DNA of 64,000 nucleotides. Origin: Echinicola arenosa (lineage in GTDB: Bacteria > Bacteroidota > Bacteroidia > Cytophagales > Cyclobacteriaceae). Positions 42,329-52,216 of this stretch are shown here, in pieces; position 1 is the stretch's first letter, and the number at the start of each line of letters is the position of its first letter. The stretch lies in the NCBI RefSeq assembly GCF_014841125.1, contig NZ_JACYTQ010000002.1:434001-498000 (forward strand), given 5' to 3'. The translations under genes were made by a program, and so were the position numbers. The notes below the pieces were generated by a model. That model worked only from the letters and a program-made list of their open reading frames with translations. It was not told where the DNA came from and searched no databases.

Positions 42329-43450
42329 CTACATAGTATGAAACGGTTCTGAAACCTTTTTCGATATCTTCCAGGCAAAGCCGATATTAATCAGGTAATC
42401 TGCAAAAGCTGCATCCCCATGCCTGTAATTATCCGGAGTAGAACCCTCTATATCCAAATAACTTCTTGTCCTATTTCTTTTTAAAGCAACGGGCACATTA
42501 ACATTTACAGCAAATGCCCCTTTACCGTAATTGACACCTGGCTCAATAGATGTAACATAGCCTGGCCTTCTAAATCCATCACTTCCGCCAATCAGATCAT
42601 ACACGGGAATACACTCATGACGGCCGCCTAAATAAAAACTCAAGCCTGGCACAGAAGACACATATGTTGCCCCAGCTCTAATGGCATACTGGTCTGGAAC
42701 AGAAAATTCAGTACCTCTGTTTCTTGCAGATTCCCCATTTGTTTCTCTTGGATTGGCTAAGTAAAAGAAATTTCCATTAAGCATAAAATGATGAGACAGC
42801 ATTCTATAAGCCTGCAATTCCAATGTGGCTCCAAAACCACCATCTCCTGGCTGTATAGACTGGTCCACGGTAAGCTCTAAAGTCTCATCTCTATTTTCTC
42901 CCTGATTGTAAAATGAGTCTGTGGCACCATAATCACCTGTTGGAAATTTCATTCCCAAACCTACAGATAAGTTCCCCTTAGGATTTTTAACTGGATTCAT
43001 CACCCAATAGGAAGCGCTCATTCTGACATCTCCCAAACCACTTGAAAACGTCTTGTGCCTATCTCCCAAACCATTTGGAGGATTACCTCCATGCTCGTAC
43101 ATGGAAGAGCGCTCATGGTACACCAATGGCAAAACCAAGGTTCCATACCACCGATCGCTAATTCCATATGATACAGAAACATCAAAGAAATATGAATCAT
43201 TGATTACTTCCGTGCCTTCTTCTACCCGATTGGTTTCCTCTTCTTCTCCCCTAAAGTGCCTAAATGAATGAAAATACCTAAAATTTCCATTTACTAGCCA
43301 TTCTCCCTTGGGCAAGAACGAATCAGAACCTACTTGGCCATTACACCCTGCAAAGCCCCGAATAGCGACACATCCCTGTGCATAAACTGAAGCAAGGCCT
43401 ATTACAGAAAAAATAAGTGTAAAAATCAGTGCGTAAATTTTTCTAATCAT
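42329..43450 (-). CDS. Outer-membrane beta-barrel protein of MetA/transporter-like type
   Basis: 373 residues with a signal peptide (cleavage near VYA-Q). The mature part starts QGCVAIRGFAGCNG with two Cys, then alternates beta strands (WLVNGNFRYFHSFRHF, SVSYGISDRWYGTLVLPLVY, NLSVGLGMKFPTG). It ends in a strand of hydrophobic/aromatic pattern (YLINIGFAWKI). It resembles the barrel proteins often labelled putative MetA-pathway phenol degradation or transporter in Bacteroidota; the substrate is unknown and phenol is not implied. It lies alone on the minus strand. Confidence 0.75.
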   Translation of the reverse strand: MIRKIYALIFTLIFSVIGLASVYAQGCVAIRGFAGCNGQVGSDSFLPKGEWLVNGNFRYFHSFRHFRGEEEETNRVEEGTEVINDSYFFDVSVSYGISDRWYGTLVLPLVYHERSSMYEHGGNPPNGLGDRHKTFSSGLGDVRMSASYWVMNPVKNPKGNLSVGLGMKFPTGDYGATDSFYNQGENRDETLELTVDQSIQPGDGGFGATLELQAYRMLSHHFMLNGNFFYLANPRETNGESARNRGTEFSVPDQYAIRAGATYVSSVPGLSFYLGGRHECIPVYDLIGGSDGFRRPGYVTSIEPGVNYGKGAFAVNVNVPVALKRNRTRSYLDIEGSTPDNYRHGDAAFADYLINIGFAWKISKKVSEPFHTM

Positions 43451-43532
43451 ATCATGGGGTTTATTGTAAATATTAGTTCGTAATAATTACGCATTATAAT
43501 ATTTTTTAGCCCAAAATCCACCAATTACAAAA

Positions 43533-43564
43533 TAAAAAAAGAGCTCCAAAAATGGAGCTCTTTA
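43533..43564 (-). terminator. Terminator downstream of the DUF4834 gene
   Basis: A 10-base stem AAAGAGCTCC / GGAGCTCTTT with a six-base loop, followed on the minus strand by a run of T. It lies about 23 bases after the DUF4834 stop. Confidence 0.88.
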
Positions 43565-43586
43565 AATAATTGGCTGAATACGAGAA

Positions 43587-43838
43587 TCAGTCTTTTACTT
43601 CTTCATAATCCACATATTCTCCGCCTCGAATATCCTTATTGCTTCTTTCTTGGTAATGCTTGGGCACATAGTCTACATGAATTTCTCCTTCATCTTTTGA
43701 CCTACGTTGTGCCCTTTCCTCTTCACGAGCGGCAGCTTTTACCTGCTGGGCAAATTGTCCCAACTTGGAACGAAGAAAATACCTAACAAGCTGGCCAAAT
43801 AGCCACCCAATACAAAGAATTAATATTATATACTTCAA
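43587..43838 (-). CDS. DUF4834 family small membrane protein
   Basis: 83 residues. One hydrophobic N-terminal helix (about 3-20; KYIILILCIGWLFGQLVRYFL) followed by a charged tail with the family-typical ending DIRGGEYVDYEEVKD. DUF4834 is a Bacteroidota family of unknown function, usually encoded beside housekeeping genes. Here it follows carB by 23 bases on the same strand and is probably co-transcribed with it; this link to pyrimidine or arginine synthesis may be only positional. Confidence 0.85.
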   Translation of the reverse strand: MKYIILILCIGWLFGQLVRYFLRSKLGQFAQQVKAAAREEERAQRRSKDEGEIHVDYVPKHYQERSNKDIRGGEYVDYEEVKD

Positions 43839-43861
43839 AGCGAATTTTATTTTTATTCAAA

Positions 43862-46681
43862 TTATCTACTTAGATAAAGGTTTCTCTCTGAGTAAATCTT
43901 CAGGAAGTAATCATCCATCAAATCATCTATGAAATAAATGGCCTCACCAGTTGATTTCATCTCAGGTCCCAACTCTTTATTTACATTAGGGAACTTATGG
44001 AAAGAGAACACCGGCTCTTTGATAGCATAACCTTTTTTCACTGGATTAAATTCAAAGTCCGTCACTTTGTTGGCTCCCAACATCACTTTTACGGCATAAT
44101 TCACATAAGGTTCTTGATATGCCTTGCAAATAAATGGAACAGTCCTGGATGCTCTAGGGTTTGCTTCAATCACATAAACCTTATCATCCTTGATCGCAAA
44201 CTGAATATTGATCAAACCAACAGTTTTCAATGCCAGTGCAATTTTCTCAGTATAGGTCTCTATCTGACGAACCACCAAATCTCCTAAATTGTATGGAGGT
44301 AATACAGCATAAGAATCACCAGAGTGAATTCCTGCTGGTTCAATGTGCTGCATGATCCCAATGATATAAACATTTTCTCCATCACAAATGGCATCTGCTT
44401 CCGCTTCAATAGCTCCTTCCAAGAAGTGATCCAACAAAATCTCATTGTCAGGAATGTCCTTCAATACTTCAACGACATGCTGTTCCAATTCTTTTTCGTT
44501 GATCACAATTTTCATCCCTTGACCACCCAGTACGTAAGAGGGTCTTACCAGTAATGGGAAGCCGATGGTTTTGCAAAGTTCAAGCGCTTCATCAGTATTA
44601 TGAATGGTTCCAAACTCTGGATAAGGAACGTCATTGGCTTTTAGCAAACTAGAAAATTCTCCTCTATCCTCTGCCAAATCAAGTGCTTCGAAACTCGTTC
44701 CAAGAATCTTTACACCATATTTCTCCAGCTTCTCAGCCAACTTCAATGCTGTCTGACCACCAAGTTGAACGATAACGCCTTCAGGTTTCTCGTGAAGGAT
44801 AATCTCATAAATATGCTCCCAGAAAACAGGCTCAAAATACAGCTTATCTGCAATATCAAAGTCTGTGGAGACTGTTTCAGGATTACAGTTAATCATGATG
44901 GTTTCGTAGCCACACTCTTTGGCAGCCAAAACTCCATGCACACATGAGTAATCAAATTCAATACCTTGACCTACGCGGTTAGGCCCAGAGCCCAGTACAA
45001 TTACCTTTTTATTATTGGAAGCAGTTGATTCGTTTTCTTCACCAAAAGTAGAATAATAATATGGAGTTTGCGCCTCAAATTCTGCCGCACAGGTATCTAC
45101 TAGTTTGTAGACACGCTTGATGCCCATTTCATCCCTTCTCTTATTGAATACCTCGCTTTCCAAGCAACCTAAAAGGTGAGCAATCTGACGGTCTGCATAG
45201 CCTTTATGCTTGGCCAACATCATCAAATCCTTAGGAATGGTATCCAAAGTGTACTTTCCTAGAGTAATATCCAAGTGCACCAACTCTTCGATTTGTTTCA
45301 GGAACCATTTGTCTATTTTTGTCAAATCTGAAATAGTCCTGAAAGAAATACCCAATTTGAAGGCATCATAAATATGGAAAAGTCGATTCCAACTTGGATG
45401 CTCCAAACTATAAAGAATCTGTTCTTGGTTTTTCAACTCTTTGCCATCTGCACCAAGACCATTTCTCTTGATCTCCAGTGATTGACATGCTTTCTGCAAG
45501 GCTTCCTGAAAGTTACGTCCAATTCCCATCACTTCACCCACAGCTTTCATAGAAAGACCTAGACGACGGTCAGAACCTTTGAATTTATCAAAGTTCCAAC
45601 GAGGGATCTTTACGATCACATAGTCAATGGCTGGCTCAAAGAATGCAGAAGTTGTTCCCGTAATGGAGTTCTCCAACTCATCCAAGTTATATCCAATGGC
45701 CAGTTTAGAAGCCACTTTAGCAATTGGGTAACCAGTGGCTTTAGATGCCAAAGCTGATGAACGGGATACCCTTGGGTTAATTTCAATACCAATGATGGTT
45801 TGGTTATCGGGACTTACAGAGAACTGAACATTACAGCCTCCAGCAAAATTACCGATACCATTCATCATCTTAATGGCCAAATTTCTCATTTCCTGATATA
45901 CCGTATCAGGAAGGGTCATTGCAGGAGCTACAGTAATAGAGTCTCCGGTATGAACGCCCATTGGGTCAAAGTTCTCAATGGAACAAATCACGACCATATT
46001 CCCAATAGAGTCTCTGAGTACCTCCAACTCATATTCTTTCCAACCTAGAATACTCTGCTCTACCAATACTTCGTGAGTAGGAGAGGCTTTCAAGCCACTC
46101 ATCAGGGCTTTTTCGAAGTCTTCTTCCTTTTCCACAAATCCACCACCAGTACCGCCAAGGGTATAGGATGGACGAATTACCAATGGGAAACCAATTTCCT
46201 GTGCTATTTCCTTACCTTGAAGAAATGATGTAGCAGTTCTACCGATACAAACCCCTACATTTAATTCCTCCATCAAGGCCTTAAATTTCTCGCGGTTTTC
46301 GGCAGTTTCAATGGCGTCAATATCAACACCAATCATCCTTACATCAAATTTCTTCCAAATACCAGCCTGATCAGCTTCTATAGCCAAGTTCAAGGCAGTC
46401 TGTCCCCCCATGGTAGGTAGAACACAGTCAATATCCGGATGCTCAGTCAGGATTTTTACGATGGATTTTTTCTCCAACGGAAGCAGGTAAACATTGTCTG
46501 CCGTAACCGGATCCGTCATAATTGTTGCCGGGTTGGAGTTGATAAGGGTAACGGTAATACCCTCTTCCCTTAGGGACCTGGCCGCTTGAGAACCAGAATA
46601 ATCAAACTCACAGGCTTGGCCAATTACGATCGGGCCACTTCCAATGATCAGTACATGTTTAATGCTATTATCTTTAGGCAT
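43862..46681 (-). CDS. carB: Carbamoyl-phosphate synthase large subunit
   Basis: 939 residues. Two homologous ATP-grasp halves are present: LIIGSGPIVIGQACEFDYSG ... SYTLGGTGGGF in the first half and VLGSGPNRVGQGIEFDYSC ... SYVLGGQGM in the second. It joins ammonia from the CarA glutaminase with bicarbonate and two ATP to carbamoyl phosphate for arginine and pyrimidines. The usual C-terminal MGS-like allosteric domain is missing: the protein ends about 130 residues short of E. coli CarB (1073), just after the second ATP-grasp (FIDDLMDDYF...). A TAATTTTG box lies upstream. carA is not in this window. Confidence 0.97.
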   Translation of the reverse strand: MPKDNSIKHVLIIGSGPIVIGQACEFDYSGSQAARSLREEGITVTLINSNPATIMTDPVTADNVYLLPLEKKSIVKILTEHPDIDCVLPTMGGQTALNLAIEADQAGIWKKFDVRMIGVDIDAIETAENREKFKALMEELNVGVCIGRTATSFLQGKEIAQEIGFPLVIRPSYTLGGTGGGFVEKEEDFEKALMSGLKASPTHEVLVEQSILGWKEYELEVLRDSIGNMVVICSIENFDPMGVHTGDSITVAPAMTLPDTVYQEMRNLAIKMMNGIGNFAGGCNVQFSVSPDNQTIIGIEINPRVSRSSALASKATGYPIAKVASKLAIGYNLDELENSITGTTSAFFEPAIDYVIVKIPRWNFDKFKGSDRRLGLSMKAVGEVMGIGRNFQEALQKACQSLEIKRNGLGADGKELKNQEQILYSLEHPSWNRLFHIYDAFKLGISFRTISDLTKIDKWFLKQIEELVHLDITLGKYTLDTIPKDLMMLAKHKGYADRQIAHLLGCLESEVFNKRRDEMGIKRVYKLVDTCAAEFEAQTPYYYSTFGEENESTASNNKKVIVLGSGPNRVGQGIEFDYSCVHGVLAAKECGYETIMINCNPETVSTDFDIADKLYFEPVFWEHIYEIILHEKPEGVIVQLGGQTALKLAEKLEKYGVKILGTSFEALDLAEDRGEFSSLLKANDVPYPEFGTIHNTDEALELCKTIGFPLLVRPSYVLGGQGMKIVINEKELEQHVVEVLKDIPDNEILLDHFLEGAIEAEADAICDGENVYIIGIMQHIEPAGIHSGDSYAVLPPYNLGDLVVRQIETYTEKIALALKTVGLINIQFAIKDDKVYVIEANPRASRTVPFICKAYQEPYVNYAVKVMLGANKVTDFEFNPVKKGYAIKEPVFSFHKFPNVNKELGPEMKSTGEAIYFIDDLMDDYFLKIYSERNLYLSR

Positions 46682-46892
46682 GCTTTAGAGAGGTTTGGAT
46701 AAGATTTTTACTTATGGCTAAATTGGTGCAAAATTAAGTAAATTATTGGAAGTAGCAGGAAGAAAAGGAAAAAACATTCCATCGACCTATATTAATCGAA
46801 GTATATAACCATTAGTTATCATGGGATAATGCAATTATCCCATGAATACAGGCTGATCTCACAATTTAAATAATTGCTTTAGCAAGGGCAAT

Positions 46893-46940
46893 TGTTCCAA
46901 AAAACAAAAGCGGCTATCGAAAAACTCCAATAGCCGCTAA
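46893..46940 (-). terminator. Terminator after the LVIVD lipoprotein
   Basis: A nine-base stem AGCGGCTAT / ATAGCCGCT (46909-46917 and 46930-46938) followed on the minus strand by a T-rich run (TTTTGTTTTTT). Confidence 0.85.
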
Positions 46941-46960
46941 CACTTAAAAGTCAGTTATAT

Positions 46961-48616
46961 TTAAAGCTTTCCTTCTGTATCATTATAGTCTCCAGTAATG
47001 GTCGCTCCGTTATTCCAAACATTTCCATATACGGTAACTGATGAGCCTGATCCCAAGAATTCAAGCTTCGCACCACTGTTCAACGTAAGGTTACCATAGA
47101 TCACCAAACTACCTTCGATTATCATAGTGTCATTGATCTGTAAACCAGTATCTTGACCATATTGCCCAATGACCAATGAACCTCTCATATTGAAAGTACC
47201 ATTACTATTGACATTGGCCCATCCTTTAACAGAAAGGGATCCACAGAAAGTAAAATCATCATTTACATTCAAGCCATCCACAACCAATGAACCAGCATAA
47301 CCTTGAGGCTCACCGGAATTGATATTCACCCAACTATTACCTGTATAAGCTGGCAAATCAGTACAAACATTGTCATTGATTTCCTCAGCAAGATTTATTT
47401 TCAAGATCTGCAAGCCTTGTAAGCCAGAAGCAACAAAGATGTACTCGTCATTGGCTTTCACAAAGTTGGAAGAACCGAAAAGGTCTAACACACCTAATGT
47501 CTCCACGCCATCTTCTTCAAATGCCGCAGCACTCACCCCTGCTGCACCATTGGCCATAAACAAATGTTTTTCATTGGTGGTTACAGCGTTGGTTACTATC
47601 TCTTCAGTAAGAAGACCTTCAGAAACAACAGGAATTTCCACCCTCTGCAGCTCAGCTCCATTACTTGTACTGTAAAGACCAGCTCCATTTGCTCCTTCTG
47701 ACACAACCAATGCTTCATCATGAACATCCATGGTACGCTTAGCGCCTGAATAATCAGGAGATAAAGGAATAGTAATTTCAGTTTCCAAAGAAACTGGATT
47801 TAAAATATTAATTCCCTTTTCACCACAAAGAACAAACAACTTGTTCTGATCAATACCGAAAACGGCACTTTGCCCAAAGGTCACCGATCTCAAGTCAGGA
47901 AAATCCACTTGGCTAACAATGGTTGAATTAGATTTATCAAATAAGGTAACTTTACCATCAGTACCTGACACCATCACAACATTATTGTTGGTATGATTGA
48001 TATCTGTTGCCACATAACCATCCACAGTCGAAAACTCAAAGTCTGAAGTAAATTGACCATTAGAAGCAGAAACTGTAATCAAGTTAGCAGGACCATCTAC
48101 TCCATAACTTCCATATTGGTCAACAGCTGCTGCGATGTATAACTTCCCTTCCACATAATCAACAGCATTTAAATCAGCTTCTTCAAAAATCGCTTGGCTT
48201 ACAATTACAGGCTTCAATACATTGCTAATGTCAAAAATATCAATAGCACCCAAGTACTTTGCTCCTTGTGTATTATAAGTTACATACGCATAATCTCCAT
48301 TAATGGTCACATGAGTAGCTTGTAAAGTATTTCCTTCAAAGGTTGGCGCTTCTACCTGAGCGATCAATTCCAAAGGAAGATTACCTATCTCTCCTTCTTC
48401 TTCCACTCCAATTCTAGCTCTTTTAGCATTCGCTGCAGACTCAGAAGTAATTCCCACAACACCTGTATTGGTTTGGCTTAATCGAGCGCTTAAAACCGCT
48501 TTATCTGTATTAATCAATATTTTGTCATTCCCAGCTTGAGGAGTATTATCTTCTGGGTTACAAGAAAACAATAGAGCCATAGAAGCCAAAACTGCTCCAA
48601 ATAATTTATTTTTCAT
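46961..48616 (-). CDS. Exported lipoprotein with LVIVD propeller and C-terminal beta-repeat region
   Basis: 551 residues with lipobox ALLFSC (Cys19). An N-terminal linker precedes a propeller of LVIVD-type repeats at about 95-410 (IDIFDISNVLKPVI, GLQILKINLAEE and similar strands). The last 120 residues (about 430-551) repeat short turns of Gly-rich beta structure (GSLVVDGLN, GSLSVKGWANV, GSLVIGQYG, GSLVIYGNLTL), like a small beta-solenoid or bactofilin-type stack. It is probably surface- or periplasm-facing; LVIVD proteins are often linked to adhesion or cell-surface sugars, but no function is proven. A TATATTTG box (48666-48673) is a likely promoter element. Confidence 0.75.
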   Translation of the reverse strand: MKNKLFGAVLASMALLFSCNPEDNTPQAGNDKILINTDKAVLSARLSQTNTGVVGITSESAANAKRARIGVEEEGEIGNLPLELIAQVEAPTFEGNTLQATHVTINGDYAYVTYNTQGAKYLGAIDIFDISNVLKPVIVSQAIFEEADLNAVDYVEGKLYIAAAVDQYGSYGVDGPANLITVSASNGQFTSDFEFSTVDGYVATDINHTNNNVVMVSGTDGKVTLFDKSNSTIVSQVDFPDLRSVTFGQSAVFGIDQNKLFVLCGEKGINILNPVSLETEITIPLSPDYSGAKRTMDVHDEALVVSEGANGAGLYSTSNGAELQRVEIPVVSEGLLTEEIVTNAVTTNEKHLFMANGAAGVSAAAFEEDGVETLGVLDLFGSSNFVKANDEYIFVASGLQGLQILKINLAEEINDNVCTDLPAYTGNSWVNINSGEPQGYAGSLVVDGLNVNDDFTFCGSLSVKGWANVNSNGTFNMRGSLVIGQYGQDTGLQINDTMIIEGSLVIYGNLTLNSGAKLEFLGSGSSVTVYGNVWNNGATITGDYNDTEGKL

Positions 48617-48916
48617 TTTAACTGCTTTTTTTCGTGTACGAATAGTTTATTTCAGTTTATGAGTGCAAATATAATACTAAAAATAATTTCTATACTTTTA
48701 AACTAAAAAACTTTAACCAACTGATGAGCAGTAAATTATTCAAATGGATTTGATGATAAAAAAAACCTTCTAAATTACGTTTTAAACAAGTTTTTTGAAA
48801 AATAACGATATAAAAATTTTCCAACTTTTATTTATTAAGAAAAAGCTAAGCTCAAGTTATAATCTGATATTTTAGTCCAAAAAATAGAAAAAATTCCAAT
48901 ATTTGGAATTCTATCA
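48617..48916. other. AT-rich non-coding interval upstream of the LVIVD lipoprotein gene
   Basis: About 300 bases, very rich in A and T, without an open frame worth calling. It holds the -7-like box TATATTTG of the lipoprotein gene (48666-48673, minus strand). No clear -33 box, repeat or other feature is seen. Confidence 0.6.
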
Positions 48917-48962
48917 TTAAATAAAACAGCAACCTTAACATTAGGGTTGCTGTTTTATTTAA
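48917..48962 (-). terminator. Terminator of lpdA
   Basis: An 18-base stem (core ACAGCAACC / GGTTGCTGT with A/T arms) with a ten-base loop, just after the lpdA stop on the minus strand. The tail beyond the stem is not T-rich, but the stem arms themselves are. Confidence 0.75.
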
Positions 48963-48976
48963 TATTGTTTCTAGGC

Positions 48977-50377
48977 TTAAACGTGCAATGCTCTATTTTC
49001 AGTAGCTGCTAAGCAAGCCTCTTTGAAAGCTTCTGTATAAGTAGGATGAGCATGAGACATTCTAGCTATATCTTCGGCAGAAGCCCTATATTCCATGGCC
49101 ACAACCGCTTCTGCAATCATATCTGCCGTTCTTGGACCGATCATATGAACACCTAATATTTCATCTGTACTGGCATCAGCAAGTACTTTGACCAAACCAT
49201 CAGTATCCATAGAGGCCCTTGCTCGACCAGATGCCATGAAAGGGAATTTACCTGTTTTGTATTTAATGCCTTTTTCCTTCAACTGCTCCTCAGTAAGGCC
49301 AACGGCAGCCACTTCAGGCCAAGTGTAAACTACACCCGGAATCAGGTTATAATTGATGTGAGGCTTTTGCCCTGCCAATTGCTCCACAACCAAAACACCT
49401 TCTTCTTCAGCTTTGTGGGCCAACATGGCTCCTTTGACCACATCACCAATGGCATAAATATTATCCACACTGGTTTTCAAATGCTCATCAACTTCCACTT
49501 GACCTCGATCGTTGATCTTCACTCCAGCTGCTTCAGCATTAAGTCCTTCCGTATAAGGTCTTCTACCAATAGAAACCAAAACATAATCACCTTTCACTTC
49601 AACCACCTCACCTTTGCTGTTTTCTGCTGTAACAGTCACTTCTTTTCCACTGTTTTTAACAGCAGTAACCTTATGTTTTAAGTAAAATTCAAAACCTAAT
49701 TTTTTGAGAGACTTTTGCAATTCCTTGCCCATGGTCTTATCCATGGAAGGGATTAAAGAATCCATAAATTCCACTACAGAAACTTTTGCTCCCATACGGG
49801 CATATACAGAACCCAACTCCATTCCAATAACACCACCACCAATCACAATCATGTGCTTGGGAACCTCTTTCATCTTCAAGGCTTCAGTAGAAGTGATGAT
49901 GCGTTTCTTATCTATTTCAATAAAAGGAAGGGAAGACGGCTTTGACCCCGTAGCTATAATGATATTCTTACCGGTAATTTCTTCAGATTTCCCATCATCC
50001 TTGGTCACTTTGATGGTATTTTTATCTACAAATGAACCAAGCCCTTGATGAACATCAATTTTATTTTTTTTCATCAAGTACTGAATCCCATCCACATTCT
50101 GTTTGACCACATCATCCTTGCGGGCAATCATCTGCTTAAGGTTCACTTTCAAATCTTTCAAGTCAATCCCATGAGTTTTAAAAGTATGGGCAGCATTGTG
50201 GTAATGCTCCGTGGAATCCAACAATGCTTTGGAAGGAATACAGCCTACATTTAAGCAAGTACCGCCCAAAGTCGGATATTTCTCCACAATGGCAGTTTTC
50301 ATTCCGAGCTGCGCGCCTCTTATGGCAGCAACATATCCCCCTGGCCCAGATCCGATTACGATTAAGTCGTATTTCAT
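48977..50377 (-). CDS. lpdA: Dihydrolipoyl dehydrogenase (E3)
   Basis: 466 residues from the ATG at 50375-50377 (MKYDLIVIGSGPGGY); the longer frame adds nine unrelated residues. FAD-binding GxGxxG, the redox pair C41/C46 in GGTCLNVGCIPSK, the NAD-binding IGGGVIGMELGSVYA and the C-terminal HAHPTYTEAFKEA with the catalytic His are all visible. It reoxidises dihydrolipoamide of 2-oxo acid dehydrogenases and of the glycine cleavage H-protein. It lies after odhB, separated by a terminator, so it probably has its own promoter; gcvP elsewhere in the window would also need it. Confidence 0.95.
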   Translation of the reverse strand: MKYDLIVIGSGPGGYVAAIRGAQLGMKTAIVEKYPTLGGTCLNVGCIPSKALLDSTEHYHNAAHTFKTHGIDLKDLKVNLKQMIARKDDVVKQNVDGIQYLMKKNKIDVHQGLGSFVDKNTIKVTKDDGKSEEITGKNIIIATGSKPSSLPFIEIDKKRIITSTEALKMKEVPKHMIVIGGGVIGMELGSVYARMGAKVSVVEFMDSLIPSMDKTMGKELQKSLKKLGFEFYLKHKVTAVKNSGKEVTVTAENSKGEVVEVKGDYVLVSIGRRPYTEGLNAEAAGVKINDRGQVEVDEHLKTSVDNIYAIGDVVKGAMLAHKAEEEGVLVVEQLAGQKPHINYNLIPGVVYTWPEVAAVGLTEEQLKEKGIKYKTGKFPFMASGRARASMDTDGLVKVLADASTDEILGVHMIGPRTADMIAEAVVAMEYRASAEDIARMSHAHPTYTEAFKEACLAATENRALHV

Positions 50378-50496
50378 GATTGTTTTTTTTGTCCCAGAAG
50401 CCATTCGTTTGTATGGTCCATCCGGTCTGTGAATATCTTGTATTTATTTGGGAGCAGTCCGCTAAGCTCTTGCCCCATGGTTATTGCTCCATTGAA

Positions 50497-50543
50497 TTAA
50501 AAAAGTACCAAGTCTAAATATCTGAGTTTTCAAACTTGGTACT
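50497..50543 (-). terminator. Terminator of odhB
   Basis: A ten-base stem AGTACCAAGT / ACTTGGTACT with a 20-base loop, followed on the minus strand by a run of T. Confidence 0.85.
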
Positions 50544-50551
50544 GATTATTT

Positions 50552-52093
50552 TTATACTCCTAGTAACAACCTGGCTGGATCTTCAAGCAATTGCTTCACC
50601 CTAACCAAGAAGCTTACGGATTCTCTACCATCAATAATCCTGTGATCATAAGACAAAGCCACATACATCATTGGAAGGATTTTAACCTCACCATTCACTG
50701 CCATTGGTCTTTCCACTATATTGTGCATTCCTAAAATAGCGGACTGTGGCTGATTGATGATCGGTGTGGACATCATGGATCCAAAAATACCTCCATTGGT
50801 AATCGTAAAAGTACCTCCGGTCATCTCTTCAATAGTCAACTTTCCATCCCTGGCTTTGGTAGCCAATCTCACCACTTCTTTCTCTATTTGGTCAAAAGAA
50901 AGGGCTTCTGCATTTCTTATTACCGGAACTACTAATCCTTTAGGGGCTGAAACAGCAATGGATACATCACAGAAGTCATGGTATACCAATTCATTTCCAT
51001 CAATTTGCGCATTAACTGCTGGCCACTCCTGAAGCGCCACACAAACAGCCTTGGTAAAGAAAGACATAAAGCCAAGGTTCACATTGTGCTTTTCCTTAAA
51101 CATCTCCTTATACTGCTTTCTTAGATCCATAATCGGCTTCATGTTTACCTCATTGAAAGTGGTCAACATGGCTGTTTCATTCTTGGCAGCTACTAGTCGC
51201 TTTGAAATGGTCTTTCTAAGGGAAGTCATTTTTTCCCTCTTCGTATTTCTCTCACCTGCTACTTTAGGTGCTTCAGGTGCAGTTTCCTTAGCTGGTGCTT
51301 TTGATGCTTGAGGTGCAGCTGGTTGAGGAGCAGATTTTTGAGCCTTTTCAGCATCCTCTTTGGTAATTCTACCATCCTTACCAGTTCCTTTCACATTTTT
51401 GGCATCAATACCCTTTTCTGCCAATATTTTTGCTGCTGCTGGAGAAGCGTGTCCTGCTGCATAACTGTCTCCATTTGAAGAAGGAGTTGTCTCCGCGGTG
51501 CTTTCACTACCAGATTCTGAAGGAGCTTCACCTTCTACAACCTCTATCTTACAAATCATTCCTCCAATCTCCAACGTATCCCCCTCAGCAGCTACATGTC
51601 TTAAAATTCCCTGAGCCTCAGCTGGCAATTCGAAAGTAGCCTTATCCGAATCTACTTCCGCTATAATTTCATCCAATTCCACAAAATCGCCATCTTCCTT
51701 CAACCAAGTCGCCAAAGTAACTTCAGTGATTGATTCCCCAACGGTAGGGACAACCATATCTTTTACTTCTCCTGTTTTTCCTCCACCAGTGGAAGCTTTC
51801 TCTGCAGACTTAGACTCCTCTTTCCTTTCTTCAGCTGGAGCTGCATCTCCTTCTGATGCATTGGTGTCTATTTCACAGATCACTGCCCCGATTTCCAATG
51901 TATCACCAGCTTCAGCCTTGGTGGTCAAAACACCAGCAGCCTCCGCTGTCAATTCAAAAGTAGCTTTGTCTGATTCCAATTCGCAGATCACTTCGTCCAT
52001 TTCGACATAGTCTCCGCTATTTTTAAACCATTGGCCTATGGTTACTTCAGTAATGGATTCGCCCACAGCAGGGACTTTGATTTCTAAACTCAT
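50552..52093 (-). CDS. odhB: 2-Oxoglutarate dehydrogenase E2 with two lipoyl domains
   Basis: 513 residues. Two lipoyl domains come first, with lysines K43 (ESDKATFEL) and K151 ([10 protein letters not shown]), joined by an Ala/Glu-rich linker. An E3/E1-binding domain follows (about 212-248; [15 protein letters not shown]...[11 protein letters not shown]), then the catalytic acyltransferase core ending [11 protein letters not shown], with H484 and D488 as active-site residues. Most proteobacterial SucB have one lipoyl domain; two are present here. The gene lies 123 bases after odhA. It transfers succinyl groups to CoA. Confidence 0.95.
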   Translation of the reverse strand: MSLEIKVPAVGESITEVTIGQWFKNSGDYVEMDEVICELESDKATFELTAEAAGVLTTKAEAGDTLEIGAVICEIDTNASEGDAAPAEERKEESKSAEKASTGGGKTGEVKDMVVPTVGESITEVTLATWLKEDGDFVELDEIIAEVDSDKATFELPAEAQGILRHVAAEGDTLEIGGMICKIEVVEGEAPSESGSESTAETTPSSNGDSYAAGHASPAAAKILAEKGIDAKNVKGTGKDGRITKEDAEKAQKSAPQPAAPQASKAPAKETAPEAPKVAGERNTKREKMTSLRKTISKRLVAAKNETAMLTTFNEVNMKPIMDLRKQYKEMFKEKHNVNLGFMSFFTKAVCVALQEWPAVNAQIDGNELVYHDFCDVSIAVSAPKGLVVPVIRNAEALSFDQIEKEVVRLATKARDGKLTIEEMTGGTFTITNGGIFGSMMSTPIINQPQSAILGMHNIVERPMAVNGEVKILPMMYVALSYDHRIIDGRESVSFLVRVKQLLEDPARLLLGV

Positions 52094-52177
52094 GGCTATT
52101 TTTTTTACCCCCCAAACCGTTATGGTCCAAGGCTAATTTCTGATTATTAAACTAAAATAATAAAATTAAACCCAAAT

Positions 52178-52209
52178 CTAGCCCCAGCACATATACATGA
52201 CTGGGGCTT
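52178..52209 (-). terminator. Hairpin after odhA
   Basis: An eight-base GC-rich stem AGCCCCAG / CTGGGGCT with a 13-base loop just after the odhA stop. The tail on the minus strand is only moderately T-rich, so termination may be partial and read-through to odhB possible. Confidence 0.55.
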
Positions 52210-52216
52210 GGGGGAT

